From: Nodosilinea sp. LEGE 06152
GTDB taxonomy: Bacteria > Cyanobacteriota > Cyanobacteriia > Phormidesmidales > Phormidesmidaceae
Direction of reading: 5' to 3'
NCBI RefSeq assembly: GCF_015207525.1
Contig: NZ_JADEWR010000022.1
Coordinates: 74,263-138,262, forward strand
Length of the DNA: 64,000 bases
Positions 57,192 through 64,000 of this stretch are shown piece by piece; position 1 is the first letter of the stretch; every line of letters starts with the position of its first letter. The translations under genes and the position numbers were made by a program. The notes below the pieces were generated by a model. It was given only the letters and a program-made list of their open reading frames with translations, did not search any database and was not told where the DNA came from.

Positions 57192-57658
57192 GGTGTTTAG
57201 GGTTGAGAGTAGCTCTAGAACCTCGCCGCCGCTGCCTAATACGGACGGGGCAAGGCACAGGGGCCGGGAAAGTAGATGGTTACTGCCTTCCGACCTGAGA
57301 CGACGCGTCTGAAACGGGCGAGAGCAATACCATTACGGTACTTCAGCGGAATCCAGCGCCATTTCGCACGGTATGACAAAATTTTGCTGTGCCCGTTTCT
57401 ATGATCTCCGGCGTCTGAATGTCGTTGAGAATGGTTACCAGAACTGAAACGCGAAGGCCAAGGCTGACCCACATTGGGGGCCACAGCGGGGCAATCGCAC
57501 CAAGCCATCTCAGGGCGGTCGTGAGTAGCCAAGCTCAGTGGAGTGCCATCTGCCAACAGCTGGGCCGGGCCGAGGTATCTCTCAGGGGTTAGATGACCCG
57601 CGAGCTGCATCTTCTTTAGGATGAACCCCTAAATTGAAGCAAGAGGGGAAATTTTGGC
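57192..57658. other. Intergenic stretch between divergent operons
   Basis: No convincing gene is present; the longest - strand frame is arginine-rich and has no ribosome-binding site. A small AGACG/CGTCT hairpin at 57298-57310 is the only structure noticed. The promoters of the lipoprotein operon and of sodC must lie here. Confidence 0.4.
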
Positions 57659-58210
57659 ATGAAAAAGCTTATAGGTCACCTGGGGCTGACCGCCGTTTTA
57701 GCGGCTCTCTCGCTGCCCGCTGGAGCCCAAACTGGGCCAGACGCGATCGCCGAACTGTTGGACGCCGAGGGCAACCGAGTTGGCACGGTTGAGTTTACAA
57801 CAGTGGAAGATGGCGTACAAATTCAAACGCGGCTAGAAGGCTTTGACGCTGCCGTAACCGACGAAGTCAGGGGCGAGCACGGCCTGCACATCCACGAGAC
57901 TGGGGAATGCACCGCGCCCGATTTTTCCTCCGCTGGGGGGCACTTTAACCCAACGGCAGCAGCCCACGGCCTGCTCCAACCCGACGGCCCCCATGCCGGA
58001 GACCTCCCCAATATTTGGATTGAGGCCGACGGCAGCGCCGACTACACCGTAACCACCAACCTGATTACGCTAGAGGCAGGCGATCGCAGCCTGTTCGACA
58101 GTGACGGCAGTGCCGTTGTCATTCACTCGGGGCCTGATGACTACCTCACCGATCCGGCAGGCGATAGCGGCGATCGCTTGGCCTGTGGCGTAATTGTGCC
58201 CAATCGGTAG
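57659..58210 (+). CDS. sodC: Cu/Zn superoxide dismutase, exported
   Basis: The enzyme converts superoxide to H2O2 and O2 outside the cytoplasm. The 183-residue protein has a signal peptide (HLGLTAVLAALSLPAGAQ). Metal ligands are visible: GLHIHETGEC (H77, H79), GGHFNPTAAAHG (H95, H103) and PHAGDLPNI (H112), then VVIHSGPDDYLTDPAGDSGD RLACGVI with the second cysteine of the structural disulfide (with C84) and the late His. The start follows GAGGGGAAATT. It stands alone. Confidence 0.93.
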   Translation: MKKLIGHLGLTAVLAALSLPAGAQTGPDAIAELLDAEGNRVGTVEFTTVEDGVQIQTRLEGFDAAVTDEVRGEHGLHIHETGECTAPDFSSAGGHFNPTAAAHGLLQPDGPHAGDLPNIWIEADGSADYTVTTNLITLEAGDRSLFDSDGSAVVIHSGPDDYLTDPAGDSGDRLACGVIVPNR

Positions 58211-58228
58211 AGTTATCCTCAGCCCACC

Positions 58229-58891
58229 TCACGAATTGCGAAAGCGAAATGCCAGTAGCGAAGGACGCAGACAAAGGTAGGCAAGCGGGCCAAAGAGGGG
58301 CACCCAGGCTATTAGCCAAAACAGCTGAGAGTTTGGCGACAGCCCCCGCCGCGCCATGTCATCCTGCAACAGCGTTGGGTAAGGAAACAGCACACAAAAC
58401 AAGCCAAAGGCAATGCTCATGCCGTGGACAAAGCGATTGGTCAAAAATGCTTGCACAAAGCCAGCCCAGTCGCCCCATAAAAGGGCAAAAAGCACCAGGG
58501 CGATCGCGCTGATAGTTAAAATTACACCCGTCGTGCGCGAGTCGAAAATCGCAAGCCCAGGGTCTGAGTCGCCGCTAAACTCCTGATTGGGCTGACGCAG
58601 AGCCAGGTAGGGAATTAGGGCAATTACACCCGTGGCGACCGACCCCAGCATAAACAACCAGGCTGGAAGCGACTGCATTCTGCCATCTATAAAAATTAGA
58701 CTGCTATAGATCAGCAGCCAAATTCCAACTAGGCTAAACATCGACAGAAGCACGGGATTAATTGCTGGAATCTGCCCAGCTAGGAGCGACTGAATCGGTT
58801 GAAACGCATCGGCTGGTAAGGGGGGTGCAAAAAACAGTACATAAACAATAAAGCCGAGCCAGATCAGCCACAGCGTCAGCGTTCGAATCAT
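58229..58891 (-). CDS. Polytopic membrane protein of unknown function
   Basis: The 220-residue protein has six membrane helices: LTLWLIWLGFIVYVLFFAPP, PVLLSMFSLVGIWLLIYSSL, LFMLGSVATGVIALIPYLAL, GVILTISAIALVLFALLWGD, MSIAFGLFCVLFPYPTL and LFWLIAWVPLFGPLAYLCLR. The layout resembles a cyanobacterial/plant family of thylakoid or envelope proteins, but I cannot name it. The start is the ATG at 58891; a longer frame to 59023 has no support. It is convergent with sodC, 18 bp apart. Confidence 0.78.
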   Translation of the reverse strand: MIRTLTLWLIWLGFIVYVLFFAPPLPADAFQPIQSLLAGQIPAINPVLLSMFSLVGIWLLIYSSLIFIDGRMQSLPAWLFMLGSVATGVIALIPYLALRQPNQEFSGDSDPGLAIFDSRTTGVILTISAIALVLFALLWGDWAGFVQAFLTNRFVHGMSIAFGLFCVLFPYPTLLQDDMARRGLSPNSQLFWLIAWVPLFGPLAYLCLRPSLLAFRFRNS

Positions 58892-59148
58892 GATGTTTGG
58901 CCTCGTTTCATTCTGTTTAATTGTTGAGGCCAATGAGGGGCAGAAACACCTGCCAAAGATAGATTGATGATCGAAACCAAACGACGGACAGATTTTGGGG
59001 CTGAAAGTTTTTTGCACCTCCACACAAACCTAACCAACGGTTGCAGACTAGGGATTGATCCGTTGCTTAGGAATTTGGCAAAAGACCTTGTCAGCGCTGA
59101 AGGCACTGTATCGGCACTCGTTTAATGCTAAAGGCACACCGACTTGGT

Positions 59149-59828
59149 TTAAGCCAGAGTCTCCATCAGCCAGCCCATAAGGATGGTATCGTCTTCGGTT
59201 TGCGATCGCCCCAACGCCTCTTCAACCAGCGCTAGTTCCAGCCCTGGCAACACCCCCGACACTCGGATTTGTCGGCTACCCCCCTCAGCCACAGCAAAGG
59301 CCAGCACCTGCTGTTCTGCTACATTCACCACCCAGTATTCGCCTACCCCTAACCGCTCATAGAGCAGTCGCTTAGCCCCCAGGTCGTCTTTGGAAGAGCT
59401 GCCGCCAATCTCAATCGCCAGCGTCGGCGGGCCAAAGACGTTGACATCAATGGGTGGATTGTCCTGAGGTGGGAGCTGAAAATCCAGCCCAATGTAGAAG
59501 GCGACATCCGGCTGGCAGCCTCGCTCTCCAGTTTTATGGAAACTGCCGTTAATGAATTTGGCAATCCGAATCTTGCGTACTACAGCGAAAATACTGACAA
59601 CATCCATAGCAACCGAATTTTGCCGCGCATGCCCACCACCTAAAGGAGCCATCTCAATCCTCATGTAGCCGTTGTCGAAGTAGCCTCGGCCTTCGTCGTA
59701 GGGAGCAGTGTCCAGGCTGGCGACGAAATCGTCCCAGGTGGCTTTGACCCAGGTATCGGTTTGTAGAGCGGTTGAAGTGGAGGGTGCAATGGTGCAAAAT
59801 TCCCTCGGTGCAGGATGGCTAATGACAT
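59149..59828 (-). pseudogene. Uma2-family endonuclease-fold protein, frameshifted near the 5' end
   Basis: The main frame from 59664 carries a Uma2/PD-(D/E)XK-like core: MRIEMAPLGGGHARQNSVAM, CQPDVAFYIG, PPTLAIEIGGSSSKDDLGAK and RLLYERLGVGEYWVVNVAEQ. Upstream the same frame stays open with plausible sequence (TDTWVKATWDDFVASLDTAP, YDEGRGYFDNGY) but has no start codon. The expected N-terminus (MSLAILHRGNFAP, ATG at 59828) is in a different frame. A one-base indel near 59770-59790 would join them. Uma2 proteins are abundant in cyanobacteria and poorly understood. Confidence 0.72.
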
Positions 59829-60019
59829 TGATCTTAACCGATGCGTGGCGGTGCCTTGGCTTGTGATGATTTGCGCCACACTACCTGGTGGCTCCCGCCA
59901 TTTGGCTCCGTAGTGAGCACCCTAAAGCTGAGTCAATTGCACCTGAACCACGCCGACCGATCGGTAAAAACTTTAAGATAAGTAAAGACTCTACCTGTCG
60001 CTGGGAGCTGAACTATTTC

Positions 60020-61015
60020 GTGCAACTTGCTCATCGTCCAACCGATGGTTGGGCTGAAAATTCTTCATCGGGCTCCGTCGTGCTGGATACCCGCAATCTC
60101 TCCAAGGTATACGGGCGGGGCAAACAGCGGTTTGAAGCGGTGCAACAGGTCTCGCTGACCCTGCGCCAGGGCGAGGTGCTGGCCTTTTTAGGCCCCAACG
60201 GAGCTGGCAAGACCACCACCATCAAAATGATCGCTGGTCTGGTGCGCCCCACCCAGGGGCAAATTACCGTAGCCGGAGAAGACCCCCACCGCCAGCCCCG
60301 CGCGCTGCGCCACATTGGGGCCGTACTGGAGGGCAACCGCAATTTGTACTGGCGCTTGACACCAGAAGAAAACCTGGAATATTTCGGCGTTCTGCGACAG
60401 GTGCCCCGCAAGGTGGCCCACCGCCGAGGCCTGGAACTGCTAGCCCGGTTTGGGCTGGAGGAAAAGCGCCAGACCCCGGTGCAAAAGCTCTCTCGCGGCA
60501 TGCAGCAAAAAGTGGCGATCGCCGTCGCCCTGATCCACAACCCAAAGCTGCTGCTGTTGGATGAACCCACCTTGGGGCTTGATGTGGAAGCCAGCGAAAT
60601 GGTCAAAGCCCTGGTGCGCCAGATTGCCCAGGAAGGCCGTGCTGTGCTGTTGACCACCCACCAGCTCGATGTGGCCGAAGAACTCTCTGACCGGGTAGCG
60701 ATCATTCGCCGGGGGCGCATCATTGCCGAGCAGTCTACCGAAGCCTTGCTGAGAGAATTTTCTAGTTCCACCACCTATCACCTGGAGGTGGAGGGCGATC
60801 TGTCGCCCCAGCAAATTCACACCGTGACCCAGCTAGGGGCAACGGTGCAGGGCAGGCAAATTACCTACGCTGGCACCCCCGAACATCTCTACGGGCTGCT
60901 GGGGGCGCTGAGCCCGGTGCCGCTGGTGTCGGTGCAGCGCGATCGCGCCGACCTCACCCAAGTATTTCTCAAACTGGTCAACGACCACTCAGATTCTTCC
61001 CATGCCCATGATTGA
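60020..61015 (+). CDS. ABC transporter ATP-binding protein (ABC-2 exporter type)
   Basis: The protein has Walker A (LAFLGPNGAGKTTTIKMIAG), signature (KLSRGMQQKVAIAVALIHNP), Walker B (LLLLDEPTLGLDVE) and the H-loop (VLLTTHQLDVAEELSDRVAI). It drives an exporter with the permease encoded next, which overlaps it by 14 nt. The C-terminal quarter is an accessory domain typical of drug/antibiotic-type ABC-2 exporters. The start is uncertain: GTG at 60020 (chosen), GTG at 60080 (MLDTRNLSKVYG, closest to family length), or ATG at 59888. Confidence 0.9.
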   Translation: MQLAHRPTDGWAENSSSGSVVLDTRNLSKVYGRGKQRFEAVQQVSLTLRQGEVLAFLGPNGAGKTTTIKMIAGLVRPTQGQITVAGEDPHRQPRALRHIGAVLEGNRNLYWRLTPEENLEYFGVLRQVPRKVAHRRGLELLARFGLEEKRQTPVQKLSRGMQQKVAIAVALIHNPKLLLLDEPTLGLDVEASEMVKALVRQIAQEGRAVLLTTHQLDVAEELSDRVAIIRRGRIIAEQSTEALLREFSSSTTYHLEVEGDLSPQQIHTVTQLGATVQGRQITYAGTPEHLYGLLGALSPVPLVSVQRDRADLTQVFLKLVNDHSDSSHAHD

Positions 61016-61781
61016 TCTACTGCACGCCGAACTCAAGCGCACCTGGATTCAGTTCATTCGCTATCCCACGGAGGTAATCTCGGGGATTGTCATCATCATG
61101 GCGGTCTTCTACGGGCTGTTTGCCAGTGCCCAGTACATGGCCGGGCCGGGGTTTGCCTTCGGCGATCGCCTCGATGCCGTGGTGCTTGGCTACGCTATGT
61201 GGACCCTGATTATTTCCGTCAACAACGACATCGCCATCAATCTACAGATCGAAGCCGAAACCGGCACCCTGGAGCAGGTTTTTCTCTCCCCCTACGGGGC
61301 ACCGCGAGTATTCTTGGCCCGAGCCTTTGCCAGCCTGGCCCTGCGGTTGGTCATTCTGGTGGTGGTGTTGCTGCTGCTGATGGGGCTCTCCGGCAGTCGC
61401 CTGGCCTTTCCGCCCCTGCTACTGCTGCCGCTGGCTTCGCTGCTGCTGGCCGGGTATGGGCTGGCCTTTTTGATGGGGGCGGCGGCGCTGGTGTTCAAAC
61501 GGGTGCAGCAGGTTTTGGGGATTTTTCAGTTTCTGCTGCTGTTTCTGCTGGCCGCCCCCCTAGAAGAAGCCACTGGCCTGATGCAGTACCTGCGGTTTCT
61601 GCTGCCCATGCTGCCCAGCACCGGCCTGCTGCGCGACCTTATGGCCCGAAGTCTGGGTCTAGACTGGTTCACCTACGGTCTGGCCCTGCTCAACGGCATC
61701 GTCTACTTTGCCCTGGGGCTGCTGGTGTTCCGCTGGGCCGAAGCCACTGCCAAGCAGCGCGGTTCCCTGAGCGGTTACTAG
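61002..61781 (+). CDS. ABC-2-type permease, partner of the upstream ATPase
   Basis: The 259-residue protein has six membrane helices (VISGIVIIMAVFYGLFA, LGYAMWTLIISVNNDIAINL, ALRLVILVVVLLLLMGL, LLLLPLASLLLAGYGLAFLM, LGIFQFLLLFLLAAPLEEAT, YGLALLNGIVYFALGLLVF). EAETGTLEQVFLSPYGAPRV is the conserved cytoplasmic coupling loop of ABC-2 exporters. Start ATG lies inside the end of the ATPase gene. Two such subunits should pair with two ATPases. The substrate is unknown. Confidence 0.9.
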   Translation: MPMIDLLHAELKRTWIQFIRYPTEVISGIVIIMAVFYGLFASAQYMAGPGFAFGDRLDAVVLGYAMWTLIISVNNDIAINLQIEAETGTLEQVFLSPYGAPRVFLARAFASLALRLVILVVVLLLLMGLSGSRLAFPPLLLLPLASLLLAGYGLAFLMGAAALVFKRVQQVLGIFQFLLLFLLAAPLEEATGLMQYLRFLLPMLPSTGLLRDLMARSLGLDWFTYGLALLNGIVYFALGLLVFRWAEATAKQRGSLSGY

Positions 61782-61813
61782 ACTTATAACCCCGATTCAT
61801 CCGCCATACCCCT

Positions 61814-61839
61814 GGGGCATTGCAGTGCAATGCCCCTAC
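61814..61839. repeat. GGGGCATTGCAGTGCAATGCCCC palindrome with TAC end
   Basis: GGGGCATTGCA and TGCAATGCCCC flank one base, followed by TAC. Its core is identical to the copy at 53819-53848. It lies between convergent genes (ABC permease and the exported protein) and may end both transcripts. Confidence 0.82.
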
Positions 61840-61848
61840 AAAGCGGGG

Positions 61849-62253
61849 TTAAGGAGTGACCGGGCGAATGGGACCGTTGTAGAGAACCTCAAAGGTGCGG
61901 TTGGGGTTTATCAGCACCTCTGTTTCAAACGAGAAGACGGGGTTGCCGTTGATACTGCGATCTTCGGGGCGAAAGCCCTTGAAGGTAAACAGCAGGGAAC
62001 CATCCTCATTGATCACCACGGGGGCGGTTGCCGTGGGGCCGTGCATAGCGGGCTCGGCCATGTAGTTCCCCAGTCCCCCATTGGCGGTTTCGGCAGCCGC
62101 GCGGGCTATGTTTCTGCCTCGCAGCAGGAAAAGTGGGTCTACGTCGCCCTGGGGCGAGGAAGTAGCGGGGTCAGCGGGGGCCTGGGCAGGGGTGCTGGTC
62201 GGGGAAAGGCCCACTACACCTAGGGCGAGGGCTAAGACTAACCAGTATCGCAT
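61849..62253 (-). CDS. Small exported protein
   Basis: The 134-residue protein has a signal peptide (LVLALALGVVGLSPTSTPAQ). The mature part (FLLRGRNIARAAAETANGGL, YMAEPAMHGPTATAPVVINE, SLLFTFKGFRPEDRSING) is of unknown family, though it has the look of a conserved cyanobacterial periplasmic or lumenal protein. No cysteine, so it is not a lipoprotein. The gap 62254-62478 before the next gene holds nothing obvious. Confidence 0.72.
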   Translation of the reverse strand: MRYWLVLALALGVVGLSPTSTPAQAPADPATSSPQGDVDPLFLLRGRNIARAAAETANGGLGNYMAEPAMHGPTATAPVVINEDGSLLFTFKGFRPEDRSINGNPVFSFETEVLINPNRTFEVLYNGPIRPVTP

Positions 62254-62478
62254 TGCAGAATTGATTAAAGGACAGGACGATATCTCACACTGTTTCTCTA
62301 AATGGCTACTACATCCCTGAAGCAGGGGTTGGGGTAGTGGATATCTAGAAAATAGTATGACGGCAGAGAAAACTGCCGGGCACCCGACCTAACTATAGCG
62401 ATTGTAGGTAGAGAGCAGGGCGGGGGTTAGGCCAGTTTATAGCCGATGCCCCATGCCTACTCTCTCCGCATAACCTTT

Positions 62479-62820
62479 TTAATAGAACGAACGGCGTCTG
62501 CCCGATAGCATCTTGTAGCCAAACCCCATCGCTGTAAGGGCCAAGAAGAATTGCCACAGGCTGGTTGGATTCAAGATGGCACGACTGCTAGCGAACACGC
62601 AGACAATACCAAACGCGACGGCTACCCACCCAAAAGGTTTGAGATCTGACGGCAAAAATACCAGGGCAAACACGCCAATACAGAGAGAAATAACGGATAG
62701 GTCGGCGGCAATGCCTCGCCACCAAGGATAAGCATGGGTCGTAAACACGATGTTTTTGCCCAAGAAGTAAATGCCCAGCAAAATCAAAGCCAGACCCAGT
62801 ACGTAAGAGAGAAATCGCAT
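62479..62820 (-). CDS. Small four-helix membrane protein
   Basis: The 113-residue protein has four hydrophobic segments (LSYVLGLALILLGIYFLG, LSVISLCIGVFALVFLP, FGWVAVAFGIVCVFASS, LWQFFLALTAMGFGYKML) and a basic C-terminal tail. HAYPWWRGIAADLSV is a conserved-looking loop. No family name is offered. It follows the next membrane-protein gene (62863-63462) by 42 bp on the same strand, so the two may be co-transcribed. Confidence 0.72.
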   Translation of the reverse strand: MRFLSYVLGLALILLGIYFLGKNIVFTTHAYPWWRGIAADLSVISLCIGVFALVFLPSDLKPFGWVAVAFGIVCVFASSRAILNPTSLWQFFLALTAMGFGYKMLSGRRRSFY

Positions 62821-62862
62821 TGTAGTTGCCCTATAGACCTAAATAGAAAGGGGTAAAACTGG

Positions 62863-63462
62863 TTAACGCTCAGTTCGGTCGCTGTAATTGGGTGCCTGCA
62901 TACTCCAAGCGATTAGCAGAGGCAGGCCGATACCAACAGCAAGATTGACGAACAGCCACAGATAGGAGGTTGAGCCACTAAATCCTCGAATGTAAAAGCC
63001 TCGGCGGGTTGACGATAGCAACGCATCCCAAATGAGGGGAGCGCTGATGCCAATAGAAAGGCCGATCGCCCCGTCGCGGACCCAATTAGCTAAAGACTTT
63101 TGCCACTGGGCCAGCCGAGATTGCTGCATCAGCCAAACCCATCCGCCCAGGGCTGCCATAGGTATCAACACCGAATGGAACAGCCAGCTGCGATGGATTA
63201 GGAATTTAAAGCCTGTCCACTGGTAAAGAGGTATATCCCAGTCGAGAAAGGCCATATAGAAGAAGGTGCCGCTGAGGATGGGGATGCCCAGATTGCGAAA
63301 AAAGAATAACCCGCTTGCCCCCCAGACCAGCATGATCAAGAAACAAATCGGGTTGATGGTTTGAGCACTGTTGCGAGCGTAGCGCTCCAGCACCCACCAA
63401 AAGGCTATACCAGTCGCAATGCCAACACCAAAATGAAGCAGCTTGTCCCAAAGAGCAGGCAT
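62863..63462 (-). CDS. Polytopic membrane protein with HRSxxxHS motif
   Basis: The 199-residue protein has about five membrane helices and the motif FLIHRSWLFHSVLIPM at about 87-102, with LDWDIPLYQWTGFK before it. The H-R-S-x3-H-S pattern after an LDxD motif recalls YdjM-like putative membrane metal-dependent hydrolases, but the match is only partial. Function unknown. Together with the small four-helix protein it may form a short membrane-protein operon. Confidence 0.72.
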   Translation of the reverse strand: MPALWDKLLHFGVGIATGIAFWWVLERYARNSAQTINPICFLIMLVWGASGLFFFRNLGIPILSGTFFYMAFLDWDIPLYQWTGFKFLIHRSWLFHSVLIPMAALGGWVWLMQQSRLAQWQKSLANWVRDGAIGLSIGISAPLIWDALLSSTRRGFYIRGFSGSTSYLWLFVNLAVGIGLPLLIAWSMQAPNYSDRTER

Positions 63463-63529
63463 GGGTAGATGAGTGTGGAGGGAATCCCTAAAACGTTATA
63501 CAAACCGAGTTTCAGGATTCCCAAAATTT

Positions 63530-63835
63530 CTACTCTCTTGGCAAATACTTTACCAACGCTTTCATCACCTCGTCGAAGCCGAACTGAAGGGGGCGATCGG
63601 CATTGGGGGCACTGAGGAAGTCTGTCCACTCGAAGATTTCGGCAAAGCCAAGCTGGTGCAGGGCAACAACAATAGAGCTGACGGAGCGCTTGCTGCCGAT
63701 GACGAGAATTTTGACGGGTTCGCGATCGGGGTGAGGGTAGCTGTGGAGTTTGAGGGTGAGTTCAAGGTGAACTGGGCCAGCAGATTCGGGGTCTAGGATG
63801 CGGGCACTATAGTGGGCGGTAGGGTTGGATGACAT
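63530..63835 (-). CDS. Small hypothetical protein
   Basis: The 101-residue soluble protein has an alpha/beta look: YSARILDPESAGPVHLELTL, PVKILVIGSKRSVSSIVVAL, HQLGFAEIFEWTDFLSAPNA, PLQFGFDEVMKALVKYLPRE. The start at 63835 has GGAG 6 nt upstream. Its beginning overlaps the end of the partial gene at 63807 by 29 bp, so translation is probably coupled. No family was recognised. Confidence 0.65.
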   Translation of the reverse strand: MSSNPTAHYSARILDPESAGPVHLELTLKLHSYPHPDREPVKILVIGSKRSVSSIVVALHQLGFAEIFEWTDFLSAPNADRPLQFGFDEVMKALVKYLPRE

Positions 63836-64000
63836 AGAAAGCTCCGGCTTTAGCGTCAACAGATTGGATAACACGAGTATAGTAGCCGGATTGGACGCCG
63901 TCAACAGTTGGGATTTCGTCTACCGAATGGACATTTACGTGGTTATAGTCCTCTGACACCATGAAGGCATGGGAAAAGCAGGCCAGGTACTCAGGCAGGT
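63807..64000 (-). CDS. C-terminal end of a protein running off the right edge
   Basis: On the - strand a frame is open from the window edge to TAG at 63807 (64 codons): LPEYLACFSHAFMVSEDYNH, VNVHSVDEIPTVDGVQSGYY, TRVIQSVDAKAGAFYVIQPY, RPL. The composition looks like a real protein, and the stop overlaps the start of the next gene as in an operon. The family cannot be told from this fragment. Confidence 0.6.
   Translation of the reverse strand, partial: LPEYLACFSHAFMVSEDYNHVNVHSVDEIPTVDGVQSGYYTRVIQSVDAKAGAFYVIQPYRPL

Noticed and set aside
57236-57610. A 124-codon - frame upstream of sodC
   Set aside because: It lacks a ribosome-binding site and has spurious composition; it would fill the divergent promoter region.
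60031-60774. A 247-codon - frame opposite the ABC ATPase
   Set aside because: The + strand has all ABC motifs; this is a shadow frame.

Overview
The window is cyanobacterial chromosome. The evidence is the very frequent HIP1 octamer GCGATCGC, cyanobacterium-specific families (CrtO-type ketolase, GUN4, DUF1997, DUF4079, DUF4112, Npun_F0813-like) and a moderately high GC content that fits a Leptolyngbya/Nodosilinea/Phormidesmis-like filamentous lineage. The genus is an inference. No rRNA, CRISPR array or complete transposase gene is visible.

Layout. 1-9.1 kb: the end of a GAF-domain signalling protein, then a run of mostly single + strand genes that look like an envelope/redox stress set: two BON proteins, a small helical protein, the carotenoid ketolase CrtO, a DUF2231 membrane protein, a ferritin-like/hemerythrin protein, a lipoprotein and DUF3891. 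9.3-13 kb: a cytoplasmic-type GH13 alpha-amylase, then a haem-oxygenase-like diiron oxidase (HDO) paired with an NPPY methyltransferase, a possible small biosynthetic unit. 13.2-21.5 kb: a two-component system, a TVP38/DedA-like protein, an M48 protease, DUF4079, DUF1997, an SDR protein and mazEF. 21.8 kb: an orphan Nif11-type leader peptide.

22.3-29.9 kb is the most distinctive region: a chromosomal integron. Eight attC-like sites (57-96 bp) separate eight cassettes, all read on the - strand: F420-reductase-like oxidoreductase; NTF2-like plus GNAT; brnT(frameshifted)/brnA; cupin; GNAT; hypothetical; a coiled-coil protein with an N-terminus like those of cyanobacterial conflict NTPases; GNAT. 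They run away from a divergent integron integrase that carries both an in-frame TGA and a 10-bp tandem duplication, so it is probably dead. Between the first cassette and intI lies an array of nested hairpins with conserved GCTGGATAA/TTATCCAGC arms.

30-64 kb is ordinary chromosome: ppsA, an ABC-2 permease, a pair of coiled-coil genes, YqjD/YqjE-like membrane proteins, DUF4126 and an HTH protein, tRNA-Arg(UCU), a rhomboid protease, DUF1643, an MFS transporter, tRNA-Arg(ACG), moaC, a SAM hydrolase-like protein, murG, a cupin/CDO-like protein, several lipoproteins, a three-gene operon ending in an exported GUN4-WD40 fusion, sodC, a frameshifted Uma2 gene, a two-gene ABC exporter and small membrane proteins. 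A family of short palindromes ending in GCCCCTAC recurs between genes.

Product names rest on motif and family recognition from the translated sequence; no database search was run. Start codons were moved from the longest frame where a Shine-Dalgarno sequence or family length argued for it.
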